DNA from: Chryseobacterium gleum
GTDB lineage: Bacteria; Bacteroidota; Bacteroidia; Flavobacteriales_D; Crocinitomicaceae
NCBI GenBank assembly: GCA_945888625.1
Contig: CAMDAH010000017.1
Coordinates: 1-50,432 of the forward strand
Length of the DNA: 50,432 nucleotides
Reading direction: 5' to 3'
Each line of letters begins with the position of its first letter. The first letter of the stretch is position 1. Shown in pieces: positions 14,352-22,854 of this stretch. The translations under genes and the position numbers were made by a program. The notes under the pieces were generated by a model. It was given only the letters and a program-made list of their open reading frames with translations, was not told the DNA's origin and searched no databases.

Positions 14352-15422
14352 ATGAAAAATAGTTATGCATTCTTACTAACTGCCCTTTATTTTTTTCCCT
14401 TTGCTAGTTTTTCACAAGGCATCACTGTAAAAGCCGTTTGTGGGGAGGGCACGTATGTAAATTGGCCAGAAATTAAAACAATGTATGAGGAAAGTGAAAT
14501 GAGTGAAGGAGAAGGTCCGGGTTTTTTTTACAATGACTGCGACCAAGGAATTAGTCCTTTGCGGGCCTCGTCAACACTTGCTAATCAAGGGAAATTCAAT
14601 TACAACATTAAAAATATAAACGACGACAATCCAATGACTGCTTGGGTTGAGGGTAGCGTTGACTATGGCATAGGTGTGTTCTTTGAAATTAAAGCTGCTG
14701 GAATCAATACAATTTACAACGGATACCAATCATCTCCCAAAAGTTGGATGGAGAACTCAAGGGTTAAAAAATTTAAAGTTTATAAGAATAATGTGGCATT
14801 GTGCTACCTTGAATTGACCGATGAAATGGGAAGACAATCTTTTGAATTACCCGGTCACAACAATTACAATCCGGAAATGAATTATAATTTCAAATTCGAG
14901 ATTATGGAGGTTTATAAAGGAACAAAGTGGAAAGACGTCGCTATTTCCGAGATTAATTTATCACTTTGTTGTGTTTCCCAATCTACTCAAATTGGTAACG
15001 CCCTAACTCCATTAATTGCCGCAGACGTTCAGAAAGGAAATACCATTTATTCCATAAATCTAGAAACTGGGGATGTTGTTAATGCGGAGGTTTTAGGTGT
15101 TTCAAAACAAAGACATTTGAGCATGCTTGAAATTACCACGGATACCAAATCGTTGTCATTGACTAGTAATCATCCAATTTTCATAAAAAATTACGGATTT
15201 TCATCCATTGGCAGGTATATGTTAACACACCAAGTAAACAATTACGAAGATTTAATTGATCACTTAGAGTTCGCTATTTGGAATGAAAATACCTGCTCAA
15301 TTAGTTATGAAAAATTAAAAAAAATACAGCTAATAAATGGTGATTTTCAAACCTATACCATTGGTAAGCTTAGTCAGGGTAATGCCTTTATTACAAACGG
15401 ATTTATCAGTAGACTCTATTAA
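14352..15422 (+). CDS. Secreted protein with NADase-type glycan-binding and Hint-like domains
   Basis: The 356-residue protein has a signal peptide (MKNSYAFLLTALYFFPFASF, cut near SQG). Residues about 73-203 fit the discoidin-like 'NADase-type glycan-binding' pattern: SSTLANQG.., TAWVEGSVDYGIGVFFEIKA, NGYQSSPKSWMENSRVK, and DVAISEINLSL. From residue 206 a Hint-like domain begins (CVSQSTQIG), with a later TSNHPIF block typical of the intein/Hedgehog block B His-Pro motif, and the sequence ends FITNGFISRLY. Hint domains often autocleave and release an effector; here nothing follows the domain, so there is no C-terminal cargo. It may act in surface presentation or be a remnant of a longer toxin. 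It lies 72 bp downstream of the repeat protein gene. Confidence 0.7.
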   Translation: MKNSYAFLLTALYFFPFASFSQGITVKAVCGEGTYVNWPEIKTMYEESEMSEGEGPGFFYNDCDQGISPLRASSTLANQGKFNYNIKNINDDNPMTAWVEGSVDYGIGVFFEIKAAGINTIYNGYQSSPKSWMENSRVKKFKVYKNNVALCYLELTDEMGRQSFELPGHNNYNPEMNYNFKFEIMEVYKGTKWKDVAISEINLSLCCVSQSTQIGNALTPLIAADVQKGNTIYSINLETGDVVNAEVLGVSKQRHLSMLEITTDTKSLSLTSNHPIFIKNYGFSSIGRYMLTHQVNNYEDLIDHLEFAIWNENTCSISYEKLKKIQLINGDFQTYTIGKLSQGNAFITNGFISRLY

Positions 15423-15588
15423 GTTATTGATTTTTACTGATTACGAGGCAAGTATTCATGATAATAAAACCATCCAATTTCTAAATGATACAGTCGACCA
15501 ACTAATTAAACAACTATTTCATTTGTCCATTCAAACAATTTCAATTGGTTTAAATTGTAGGTTCAAAACCACTTAGGTTGTAATTTAC

Positions 15589-15596
15589 TACTTTTG
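15589..15596 (+). promoter_or_regulatory. Candidate -7 promoter box for hemH
   Basis: TACTTTTG fits the Bacteroidota TAnnTTTG box and lies about 75 bp before the hemH ATG. No clear TTTG is found 19-21 bp upstream of it, so it is a tentative call. Confidence 0.35.
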
Positions 15597-15670
15597 CTCC
15601 ACCTATTTCAATAATATTTATTTTGGAATTGAACTTTACCTATCAATAATTGTTTTTCAAATATTCAATT

Positions 15671-16693
15671 ATGAAAAAAACGTGCGTTTTACTTTTACAA
15701 TTAGGTACTCCTGATAGCCCAAAAACAAGCGATGTTCGTCGTTACTTATCAGAATTCCTTAATGACGAACGCGTTATTGACGTTCCGTGGTTACTGCGAA
15801 AAATTCTAGTTAACGGAGTAATAGTTCCGTTTAGGGCGCCCAAATCAGCTAAAATTTACAAGGAACTTTGGGAAATTGGAAACGGTCAATCCCCGCTCTT
15901 AACTCATTCCTTAAATGTCAAAGAAAAGCTTCAACATCATTTTGACAATACGGAAATCACTATTGAAATGGCTATGCGTTACCAAAACCCTTCTATGGAC
16001 TCGGTTTTAGAAAGAATTCGCCTGTGTAATTACGACCAAATCATAATTTTTCCACTATTTCCTCAATATGCCAGTGCTTCAAGTGGTTCTGCCATGAAAA
16101 AAGCCATGCGTATTATTCAAAATTGGTGGGTAATTCCAGAAATTAAAATTATTAGTCAATTCTACACTAATGAGGGTTACATCAATTCGATTATTGAAAA
16201 TAGTAAAGAGTATGATTTGAGTTCATACGACCACATTCTTTTCTCGTTTCACGGTCTGCCAGAGAGACAAGTTGATAAAGTATACGAAGGCAAGGACTTG
16301 TGCGGCGACCAACCATGTGAATCGGAAATAAACGAAAAGAATAAATTTTGCTACAAAGCAACAAGTTATGCCACCGCTCGATTGATTGCTGACAAATTAA
16401 ATTTAAAAGAAAGTGATTATACAGTGTGCTTTCAATCGCGATTAACCAAAAAATGGCTCCTACCCTTTTCCGATAAAGTAGTGGAAGAATGGGGCAAAAA
16501 AGGAGCTAAAAAATTATTAGTTTTTAGTCCAGCTTTTGTAGCCGACTGCCTTGAAACAATTATAGAGATCGGGACGGAATACCAAGAAATATTTGAGGAA
16601 TATGGAGGGGAACACGTGCATTTAGTCAAAAGTTCAAACGACCACCCCTTGTTTATAGAGGGTTTAATTAATGAAATAAAAGAAAGACTGTAA
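15671..16693 (+). CDS. hemH: Ferrochelatase
   Basis: The ATG at 15671 gives 340 residues, the usual length for the enzyme; an upstream in-frame TTG (15650) is less likely. Ferrochelatase inserts iron into protoporphyrin IX (or coproporphyrin III) in the last steps of haem synthesis. Seen motifs: LLLQLGTPDSP at the start, PLFPQYASASSGSAM (about 133-147), FSFHGLPERQV (near 191-201, with the catalytic His), FQSRLTKKWLLPF (about 256-268) and FSPAFVADCLETIIEI (near 285-300). A Cys-rich stretch (CGDQPC, then FCYKATSYATA) follows the HGLPERQ motif, unlike the better-known enterobacterial proteins. The neighbour downstream is ahcY with its own promoter, so hemH is probably transcribed alone. Confidence 0.93.
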   Translation: MKKTCVLLLQLGTPDSPKTSDVRRYLSEFLNDERVIDVPWLLRKILVNGVIVPFRAPKSAKIYKELWEIGNGQSPLLTHSLNVKEKLQHHFDNTEITIEMAMRYQNPSMDSVLERIRLCNYDQIIIFPLFPQYASASSGSAMKKAMRIIQNWWVIPEIKIISQFYTNEGYINSIIENSKEYDLSSYDHILFSFHGLPERQVDKVYEGKDLCGDQPCESEINEKNKFCYKATSYATARLIADKLNLKESDYTVCFQSRLTKKWLLPFSDKVVEEWGKKGAKKLLVFSPAFVADCLETIIEIGTEYQEIFEEYGGEHVHLVKSSNDHPLFIEGLINEIKERL

Positions 16694-16726
16694 TAATTCA
16701 AAGCGAAAAGCAATCAAATAATAAAT

Positions 16727-16757
16727 TTTGACTTCGCTACTTAAATTTGTAATTTTG
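16727..16757 (+). promoter_or_regulatory. Bacteroidota promoter for ahcY
   Basis: TTTG at 16727-16730, a 19-bp spacer, and TAATTTTG at 16750-16757 give the canonical TTTG-N19-TAnnTTTG architecture. The ATG of ahcY lies 21 bp further on, so the transcript leader would be short. Confidence 0.75.
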
Positions 16758-16777
16758 TAACAATTAAAAATGAAAAT

Positions 16778-18091
16778 ATGATTAATACAATTGATAAAAT
16801 GAGCTACAAAGTTAAAGACATAAGCCTTGCAGATTGGGGAAGAAAAGAAATGAAATTAGCAGAGGCTGAAATGCCAGGTTTGATGGCACTTCGTGAAGAA
16901 TTTGCTTCAACAAAACCATTAGCAGGCGCAAGAATAGCTGGCTGTTTACACATGACCATCCAAACGGCTGTCCTAATTGAAACATTGATTGAATTGGGTG
17001 CCGAAGTTACTTGGTCATCATGCAACATATTTTCTACACAAGATCACGCAGCTGCGGCTATTGCAGCGAAAGGAATTCCAGTTTTTGCTTGGAAAGGTAT
17101 GAACGAAGATGAATTCAATTGGTGCATCGAACAGACTATCTTTGGTTTCAAAGAAGGTAAAGCGCTTAACATGATCCTTGACGACGGTGGCGATTTAACC
17201 AATATGGTATTTGACCACTACCCTGAATTAACCAACGACATACGTGGTTTGTCCGAAGAAACAACTACTGGGGTATTAAGATTGTACGATCGCATTAAAA
17301 ATGGTACCTTAGTTATGCCAGCCATTAACGTAAACGATTCCGTTACTAAATCAAAATTTGATAACAAATACGGATGCAAAGAATCATGTGTTGACGCTAT
17401 CCGTCGCGCAACTGATGTAATGATGGCAGGAAAAGTGGCTGTTGTTTGTGGATACGGAGACGTAGGTAAAGGTACAGCAGCATCGCTTGTTGGCGCAGGA
17501 GCCCGAGTAATCATTACCGAAATCGATCCGATTTGTGCACTACAAGCAGCAATGGATGGTTTTGAAGTAAAAGCGTTAAATTCTGTAGTGCATCTTGGTG
17601 ATATCATCGTAACAGCTACCGGAAATAAGAATATTGTTCAGGGAAGCCATTTCGAAAAAATGAAAGATAAGGTTATCGTTTGTAACATTGGCCATTTTGA
17701 CAACGAAATTGATATGGCTTGGTTGAATGATAATCACGGTGCTACTAAAATAGAAATCAAACCGCAAGTAGATTTATATAATATCGCAGGAAAAGATATT
17801 ATCATACTAGCCGAAGGTCGTTTAGTAAATCTTGGATGTGCAACAGGTCATCCATCATTTGTCATGTCTGCCTCATTTACTAATCAAGTTTTAGCTCAAC
17901 TTGAGCTATGGCAAAACGGAGCTAACTACAAAAACGATGTTTATGTTCTTCCTAAGCACCTTGATGAGAAAGTAGCTCGTTTGCATTTAGCCAAAATTGG
18001 TGTTGAATTAGAAATTTTATCTACTGATCAAGCCGAATACATTGGCGTAGCGGTTCAAGGTCCATTCAAATCTGATTTATACCGGTATTAA
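16778..18091 (+). CDS. ahcY: S-adenosyl-L-homocysteine hydrolase
   Basis: The protein has 437 residues. It hydrolyses S-adenosylhomocysteine to homocysteine and adenosine with bound NAD, clearing the product inhibitor of methyltransferases. Motifs: [12 protein letters not shown] at the N-terminus, [22 protein letters not shown] substrate region ([18 protein letters not shown], about 77-94), GYGDVGKG near 224 (NAD binding), and the C-terminal FKSDLYRY that completes the active site of the partner subunit. The start could be ATG 16778 or ATG 16799; family alignment from memory favours only a short leader before YKVKDISL, so both are close. A tiny ATG AAA ATA TGA overlaps the start. Its own promoter and terminator mark it as a single-gene unit. 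Confidence 0.96.
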   Translation: MINTIDKMSYKVKDISLADWGRKEMKLAEAEMPGLMALREEFASTKPLAGARIAGCLHMTIQTAVLIETLIELGAEVTWSSCNIFSTQDHAAAAIAAKGIPVFAWKGMNEDEFNWCIEQTIFGFKEGKALNMILDDGGDLTNMVFDHYPELTNDIRGLSEETTTGVLRLYDRIKNGTLVMPAINVNDSVTKSKFDNKYGCKESCVDAIRRATDVMMAGKVAVVCGYGDVGKGTAASLVGAGARVIITEIDPICALQAAMDGFEVKALNSVVHLGDIIVTATGNKNIVQGSHFEKMKDKVIVCNIGHFDNEIDMAWLNDNHGATKIEIKPQVDLYNIAGKDIIILAEGRLVNLGCATGHPSFVMSASFTNQVLAQLELWQNGANYKNDVYVLPKHLDEKVARLHLAKIGVELEILSTDQAEYIGVAVQGPFKSDLYRY

Positions 18092-18109
18092 TAAACAGTA
18101 ATTCATTGA

Positions 18110-18137
18110 AAGCGAGGTTCTACCTCGCTTTTTTTTT
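18110..18137 (+). terminator. Intrinsic terminator after ahcY
   Basis: AAGCGAGGT (18110-18118) and ACCTCGCTT (18122-18130) form a perfect 9-bp stem with a TCT loop, followed by T at 18131-18137. Confidence 0.9.
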
Positions 18138-18198
18138 GCGCAAAAATTTTGAAACCTTAGCGAGCAGATGTCGTTAGAAACAAAAGATTTTCAAAACA

Positions 18199-19083
18199 AT
18201 GATAAAAATACCGCTAATCGCTTCTCTCTTTGTATCGGTACTTGCTTTTAGCAACGAACCACCAACTACAAAAACACAATACAAAGAAAACTTCAAAGGA
18301 CTTGCCATTAAACAACAACAACTTTACAATATCCCTGCTAGTATTACTATTGCTCAGGGCATTCTCGAATCGGGTAGCGGAAATTCGGAGTTAGCAAAAA
18401 ATCACAATAACCATTTTGGAATTAAATGTCATTCGGATTGGTCTGGTGAAAAAGCATTTTACAATGATGACAAGGAAAATGAGTGTTTTAGATCCTATAA
18501 AAAGGTGGAAGATTCATACCTCGATCATTCGTTGTTTCTAACAAAACACGCCCGCTACAAAAGCCTATTCGAATTAAATGCTGCTGACTACAAGGCATGG
18601 GCACATGGATTAAAAAGTGCGGGGTACGCAACAAATCCTAATTATGCCTCTTCGTTAATCAATATAATTGAAGAACTAAAATTGTATGAGTTAGATGTAT
18701 TAACACCTCAAATAAAACCGATTGTAGGCAATTCATTCGACGCCGAAATAGAAGTACATGAAAACAAAGTGATCTTTGTAAAGTCAAAAAAGGGAGATTC
18801 ATACTACAAAATTGCAAAGCGGCATGGAATTACCCTTCACCAACTACACAAGTACAATGAAAAGTACCTTTCCATAGATATTTTAGAAGAAGGAACAAGT
18901 ATTTACCTTGCGCCTAGAAGAAATCATTCTAGAGTAAAGAGACATATCGTATTGGATCAACAAATGACCTTGCGAGAAATTGCCCAGAAAGAAGCAGTAA
19001 AACTCAAGCCCCTTATGCGTAAAAATGAAATCAATTCGCCTGATGAAAAACTACTAATTGGCGAAAAAATATTCCTGCGATAA
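18199..19083 (+). CDS. Glucosaminidase-family lysozyme with LysM-like domains
   Basis: This is a 294-residue secreted protein; its signal peptide is at the N-terminus (MIKIPLIASLFVSVLAF, cut near SNEP). Residues 30-155 are a GH73/FlgJ-type N-acetylglucosaminidase: IAQGILESGSGNSELA contains the expected catalytic Glu near 57, and NHFGIKC, LFLTKHARYKSLF and AGYATNPNYASSLI follow in order. Two LysM-like units follow (about 190-240, starting FVKSKKGDSYYKIAKRHGIT, and 247-294, REIAQKEAVKLKPLMRKN), which would bind peptidoglycan. The role is cell-wall cleavage in growth or separation. It starts 62 bp after the ahcY terminator and ends before a UUCG-type terminator, so it is a single-gene unit. Confidence 0.9.
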   Translation: MIKIPLIASLFVSVLAFSNEPPTTKTQYKENFKGLAIKQQQLYNIPASITIAQGILESGSGNSELAKNHNNHFGIKCHSDWSGEKAFYNDDKENECFRSYKKVEDSYLDHSLFLTKHARYKSLFELNAADYKAWAHGLKSAGYATNPNYASSLINIIEELKLYELDVLTPQIKPIVGNSFDAEIEVHENKVIFVKSKKGDSYYKIAKRHGITLHQLHKYNEKYLSIDILEEGTSIYLAPRRNHSRVKRHIVLDQQMTLREIAQKEAVKLKPLMRKNEINSPDEKLLIGEKIFLR

Positions 19084-19130
19084 CTTCGACTGAAAAATAG
19101 TGTAGATTGTTGTTGTGTTGTTTGTTAGAA

Positions 19131-19152
19131 AGCCTCGTTCGCGGGGCTTTTT
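19131..19152 (+). terminator. Intrinsic terminator with TTCG loop
   Basis: AGCCTCG (19131-19137) pairs with CGGGGCT (19142-19148, one G-T pair), the loop is TTCG, and TTTT follows. It sits between the convergent glucosaminidase and methyltransferase genes; the latter's stop codon (19151-19153) overlaps the T-run. Confidence 0.8.
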
Positions 19153-19867
19153 AGCTAATTTTTATGGCAACTTGATAATAATTATTTACCCCGCCCAAAA
19201 CTTCATACTGAATATAAAAAGATTTAGTCCACTCGTCAAATGCTTTAAATTCATGCATGGGCACATTAAATTCATCGAAAAATACAATGTCTCCTTTTTT
19301 CAAATAGGGAGTGAGTAAAGTTAACACATAAAGAGTTGCCGTATACAAGTCGGCATCCATGTGGATGACTTTTCGCTTATCATTAGTAAAGGTTGCTAAA
19401 AAAGGTATTAACGATTGTTGAAATAGTCCGGTGTAAAACTGATGGCGATCACCAATAATGTTTGGAAGTTCTTCACCGGAACTCATATCGCCTTTTTTAA
19501 ATGGGCCCCAATCTTCAGGCAAACCAGTGAACGTATCAAAGCCATGAAAACGAGCATCTTCGTGGTCAATCTTATTCGTCCACCACTTGAAAGAATCGCC
19601 TTTGGAAACACCGAACTCAAGGTAATCTATGGGTCCATTCAAGGCCTCATTTTCAATAACATAATTAAATAATTTTTCACGATTACTGTAAGTAAAAGCA
19701 AAAGAATAAAAATCGCTCATCCCTTCCTTTTTATGAACCGCTATCCATCGCGATAATTTCGATAATTGGCCTAAAAAAGAAAGATAATGCGCAGGCACGA
19801 TATAATGGAGTCGGAGCATAAAAAAAAGACCTTTCAATTTGCCCCTTAAAAAAAGTAATCTTCGCAT
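19151..19867 (-). CDS. Class I SAM-dependent methyltransferase (TylF/macrocin O-methyltransferase-like)
   Basis: The ATG at 19867 gives 238 residues. A TTG start at 19888 overlaps the -7 box at 19886-19893 and is therefore unlikely. After a hydrophobic N-terminal stretch (RLLFLRGKLKGLFFMLRL), YLEFGVSKGDSFKWW gives motif I of SAM-binding Rossmann folds with a non-GxGxG loop. HGFDTFTGLPEDWGP is the acidic-loop signature of the TylF/Methyltransf_24 group. VIHMDADLYTATLYVL and KGDIVFFDEFN provide the metal/catalytic Asp residues typical of this group. Substrate unknown, often a sugar hydroxyl in surface glycans. It faces the glucosaminidase gene convergently. Confidence 0.8.
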   Translation of the reverse strand: MRRLLFLRGKLKGLFFMLRLHYIVPAHYLSFLGQLSKLSRWIAVHKKEGMSDFYSFAFTYSNREKLFNYVIENEALNGPIDYLEFGVSKGDSFKWWTNKIDHEDARFHGFDTFTGLPEDWGPFKKGDMSSGEELPNIIGDRHQFYTGLFQQSLIPFLATFTNDKRKVIHMDADLYTATLYVLTLLTPYLKKGDIVFFDEFNVPMHEFKAFDEWTKSFYIQYEVLGGVNNYYQVAIKIS

Positions 19868-19885
19868 AGTTTTTACAAAAGAAAT

Positions 19886-19914
19886 CAAAATTACAAAAAA
19901 GAAAGACCTACAAA
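19886..19914 (-). promoter_or_regulatory. Promoter for the methyltransferase gene
   Basis: On the minus strand TTTG (19914-19911), a 17-bp spacer and TAATTTTG (19893-19886) are found, placing transcription start just before ATG 19867. This decides against the TTG start at 19888. Confidence 0.5.
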
Positions 19915-19993
19915 AAATTGATGTCTATTAAAGTATACCAGTTGTATTTATAAAAACGCATTATTATTTGTAAATTCGTTTACTCAAAAAACT

Positions 19994-20494
19994 ATGCGCG
20001 TAATTTTAGTATTGATTTTTCTTTTTTATTCAAGTACCGAAATCGCTGCTCATGCGTACTATTTTTCTTTCGCAGAAATACAATATAACCAACAAACTGC
20101 CTGCTTGGAAATCAGCATTAAAGTCGCTAGCCACGATTTAGAAGATTATTTCAGAAAAAAGGTGGTCGATATGAGCCTTGAAAAAGCGCGACTTATTGAT
20201 AGTATTTCAACTAAAATAAATCAACTCATCTTAGCGGGTTTTGTGATCAAACAAGACAATCAAATCATTGAACTGACTATTCAAGGGTACGAAAATACAC
20301 CCGATGGATTCACTTACTTCTACTTGACATCAGCTCCCCTATTTAAAGAAAAAGAAACTATTTTGACCTACGACTTGTTCATGGATTTGTATCCTGAGCA
20401 GCAACAAAAAGTAACGTTGTTAGGCAAAAAAATGGCTACCTACCAATTTATGCTATTTCAGCGAGAACAAATATTAAATTTTAATGAATTATGA
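19994..20494 (+). CDS. DUF6702 family exported protein
   Basis: The 166-residue protein has a signal peptide (MRVILVLIFLFYSSTEIAA) followed by HAYYFSFAEIQYNQQTACLE, the characteristic opening of DUF6702 proteins. ISIKVASHDLEDYFRKK follows, and near the end FLTSAPLFKEKETILTYDLFMDL-like strands. The function of the family is unknown; it often neighbours a peptidase gene. The stop codon overlaps the start of the M1 peptidase gene (ATGA, 20491-20494), so the two are translationally coupled. It is more typical of the family than the copy at 12614. Confidence 0.85.
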   Translation: MRVILVLIFLFYSSTEIAAHAYYFSFAEIQYNQQTACLEISIKVASHDLEDYFRKKVVDMSLEKARLIDSISTKINQLILAGFVIKQDNQIIELTIQGYENTPDGFTYFYLTSAPLFKEKETILTYDLFMDLYPEQQQKVTLLGKKMATYQFMLFQREQILNFNEL

Positions 20495-22788
20495 GATCAA
20501 CCTTTACTATTTTATTTGCAGTTAGCACTTTTTTTATAGGAAATACACAAAAAAAGTTTGCACAATTAGACATCGAATTACCAACGCCGAATTCCTATAG
20601 AAATGCAGCAGGTGCACCCGGACACGCCTACTACCAGCAGCAAGCAGATTATAAAATGAACATCACTATCGATGACAAAACACAAATTTTAAGCGGTATC
20701 GAAACGATTACCTACACGAATAACTCCCCTGACCAACTGGCTTATTTGTGGTTGCAATTAGACCAAAATATTTATGCCGAAAATTCAGACACAAAAATTA
20801 TTGAAGTCGAAAAAATGGAGGATTTTAAGTCAATTAGCGATATTGAAAATAAGTTTTTTAAATATGACGGTGGATTTAAAGTAGAATCGATTACCAATGC
20901 GCAGGGCGTAAAAATGAAATATGCAATTAACAAAACCATGATGCGAATTGATTTAGATAAACCATTGGCGTCAAAATCTTCGATTTCATTTCAAGTGAAA
21001 TGGTGGTACAACATAAACGACCGAATGAAAGTGGGAGGTCGATCTGGATATGAATACTTCGAAAAAGATAAAAATTATTTGTACACGATAGCTCAGTACT
21101 TTCCACGTATGTGCGTGTACAACGACGTAACAGGCTGGCAGAACAAACAATTTCTTGGGAGAGGCGAATTCACACTACCTTTTGGGAACTATGAAGTAGC
21201 CATCACCGTACCTTCCGACCACCTTGTAGGTGCAACTGGAATTTTAAGCAATGCAAATGCGGTGCTGAACGAGGAACAAAAAAAGAGATTAGCTTTAGCA
21301 AAAGTAGCCGATTCGCCTGTAATCATTGTATCGCAAGAGGAAGCCATCAAGGCAGAAAATAATCCCTCCACGAAAAATAAAACTTGGCTATTCAAAGCGA
21401 CTAATGTGCGCGACTTTGCCTTTGCCTCCTCAAGAAAATTTATTTGGGATGCACAAAATGCAAAGGTCGGAAACAACAATGTATTGTGTATGTCATACTA
21501 CCCGAAAGAAGGAAATCCACTCTGGGAAAAGTATTCCACTAAGTTAGTTGCGCATACGATAAAGACCTATTCCAAGTATACTGTTGATTATACCTACCCC
21601 GTTGCTATTTCCGTACATTCAAAATCAATAGGTATGGAATATCCGATGATTTGCTTCAATGGAGGCAGGCCAGAGGAAGACGGTACCTATTCTGAAGAAA
21701 CAAAATATGGCATGTGGGGCGTGATTATTCACGAGGTTGGTCATAATTTTTTCCCAATGATTATTAACTCAGACGAGCGGCAATGGACTTGGATGGATGA
21801 AGGATTAAATACATTTGTTCAATATTTGACAGAGCAAGAATGGGAAAGAGGTTATCCCTCTCGTCGCGGCCCAGCCTACTTGATTGCTGACTACATGCGT
21901 GGAGATCAAAAATTCATATCACCTACCATGACAAATTCTGAATCAATTAACCAGTTTGGAAACAATGCTTATGGAAAACCGGCCACAGCGTTGAACATAC
22001 TTCGGGAGACTGTGATGGGTAGAGAACTATTTGATTTTGCCTTCAAAACGTATTGTGAACGGTGGAAATTTAAGCACCCCTCCCCTGCCGACTTTTTTCG
22101 CTCGATGGAAGACGCCTCGGCTGTTGACTTAGATTGGTTTTGGCGGGGTTGGTTTTACGAAACACAACCAGTAGACATAGGCATTAGCCGAGTGAAGTGG
22201 TATCAACTTAACACACAAAATCCAACTACGGAAAAAGCTTTTTTAAAAGAGTTAAATACCAATAAAGACACATTTATTGGTGACGAATTAAACAAAACAA
22301 GTATCGCTCAAACCATCAACGAAAAGGATAAAAACATTGATGATTTCTACGCAAAAAGAGATAAATATGCCGTTGATGCACTTGACAAGAAAGAATACGA
22401 TGCTTTTATTTCTAAACTTAGTCCATCGGAATTAGCAATTTTTAATGCAAACTATCAATATTACGAGGTAGTATTTGATAACATAGGCGGATTGGTTTCT
22501 CCATTAATTATTGAATTTACATTTGGGGACAACACTACAAAAATAGTTAGAATCCCTGCTGAGGTTTGGCGACTAAATGAAAAACAGGTAACTAAAATTT
22601 TCATTTTTGATAAAGAATTGACTAAATTTCGCTTAGATCCTTTCCTAGAAACAGCCGACGTTGACTTTTCAAATAACTCATGGCCAGAAGAGAAACCAAT
22701 TTCTAGGTATCAAATGTACCAACAACAACGATTTAAAGGCAACTTGATGCAGAGAGAAATCGAGGTAGACAGAGTGAAAAAGAACTAA
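20491..22788 (+). CDS. M1 family metallopeptidase
   Basis: The 765-residue exported protein has a signal peptide (MRSTFTILFAVSTFFIGNTQ). The N-terminal beta-rich half binds substrate. GMEYPMICFNGG (about 388-399) replaces the GAMEN exopeptidase motif of classical M1 enzymes. HEVGHNF (about 414-420) with WMDEGLNTF downstream is the gluzincin zinc site HExxH...E. It should be a zinc aminopeptidase or related peptidase in the periplasm or on the surface. The C-terminal region carries a coiled-coil-like Lys/Asp-rich segment (about 590-640) and no clear T9SS sorting domain. Coupling to the DUF6702 gene suggests a shared process. Confidence 0.9.
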   Translation: MRSTFTILFAVSTFFIGNTQKKFAQLDIELPTPNSYRNAAGAPGHAYYQQQADYKMNITIDDKTQILSGIETITYTNNSPDQLAYLWLQLDQNIYAENSDTKIIEVEKMEDFKSISDIENKFFKYDGGFKVESITNAQGVKMKYAINKTMMRIDLDKPLASKSSISFQVKWWYNINDRMKVGGRSGYEYFEKDKNYLYTIAQYFPRMCVYNDVTGWQNKQFLGRGEFTLPFGNYEVAITVPSDHLVGATGILSNANAVLNEEQKKRLALAKVADSPVIIVSQEEAIKAENNPSTKNKTWLFKATNVRDFAFASSRKFIWDAQNAKVGNNNVLCMSYYPKEGNPLWEKYSTKLVAHTIKTYSKYTVDYTYPVAISVHSKSIGMEYPMICFNGGRPEEDGTYSEETKYGMWGVIIHEVGHNFFPMIINSDERQWTWMDEGLNTFVQYLTEQEWERGYPSRRGPAYLIADYMRGDQKFISPTMTNSESINQFGNNAYGKPATALNILRETVMGRELFDFAFKTYCERWKFKHPSPADFFRSMEDASAVDLDWFWRGWFYETQPVDIGISRVKWYQLNTQNPTTEKAFLKELNTNKDTFIGDELNKTSIAQTINEKDKNIDDFYAKRDKYAVDALDKKEYDAFISKLSPSELAIFNANYQYYEVVFDNIGGLVSPLIIEFTFGDNTTKIVRIPAEVWRLNEKQVTKIFIFDKELTKFRLDPFLETADVDFSNNSWPEEKPISRYQMYQQQRFKGNLMQREIEVDRVKKN

Positions 22789-22854
22789 CTACTTGTTTTA
22801 GACAACTTTATTGTTTAATTTCCGTCTGAATTTTTGAAGTTTTATTTTAACTTA

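Noticed and set aside
15337..15576. 79-residue ORF after the Hint gene
   Set aside because: It overlaps the end of the Hint gene in another frame, has no start context and no similarity that I can see.
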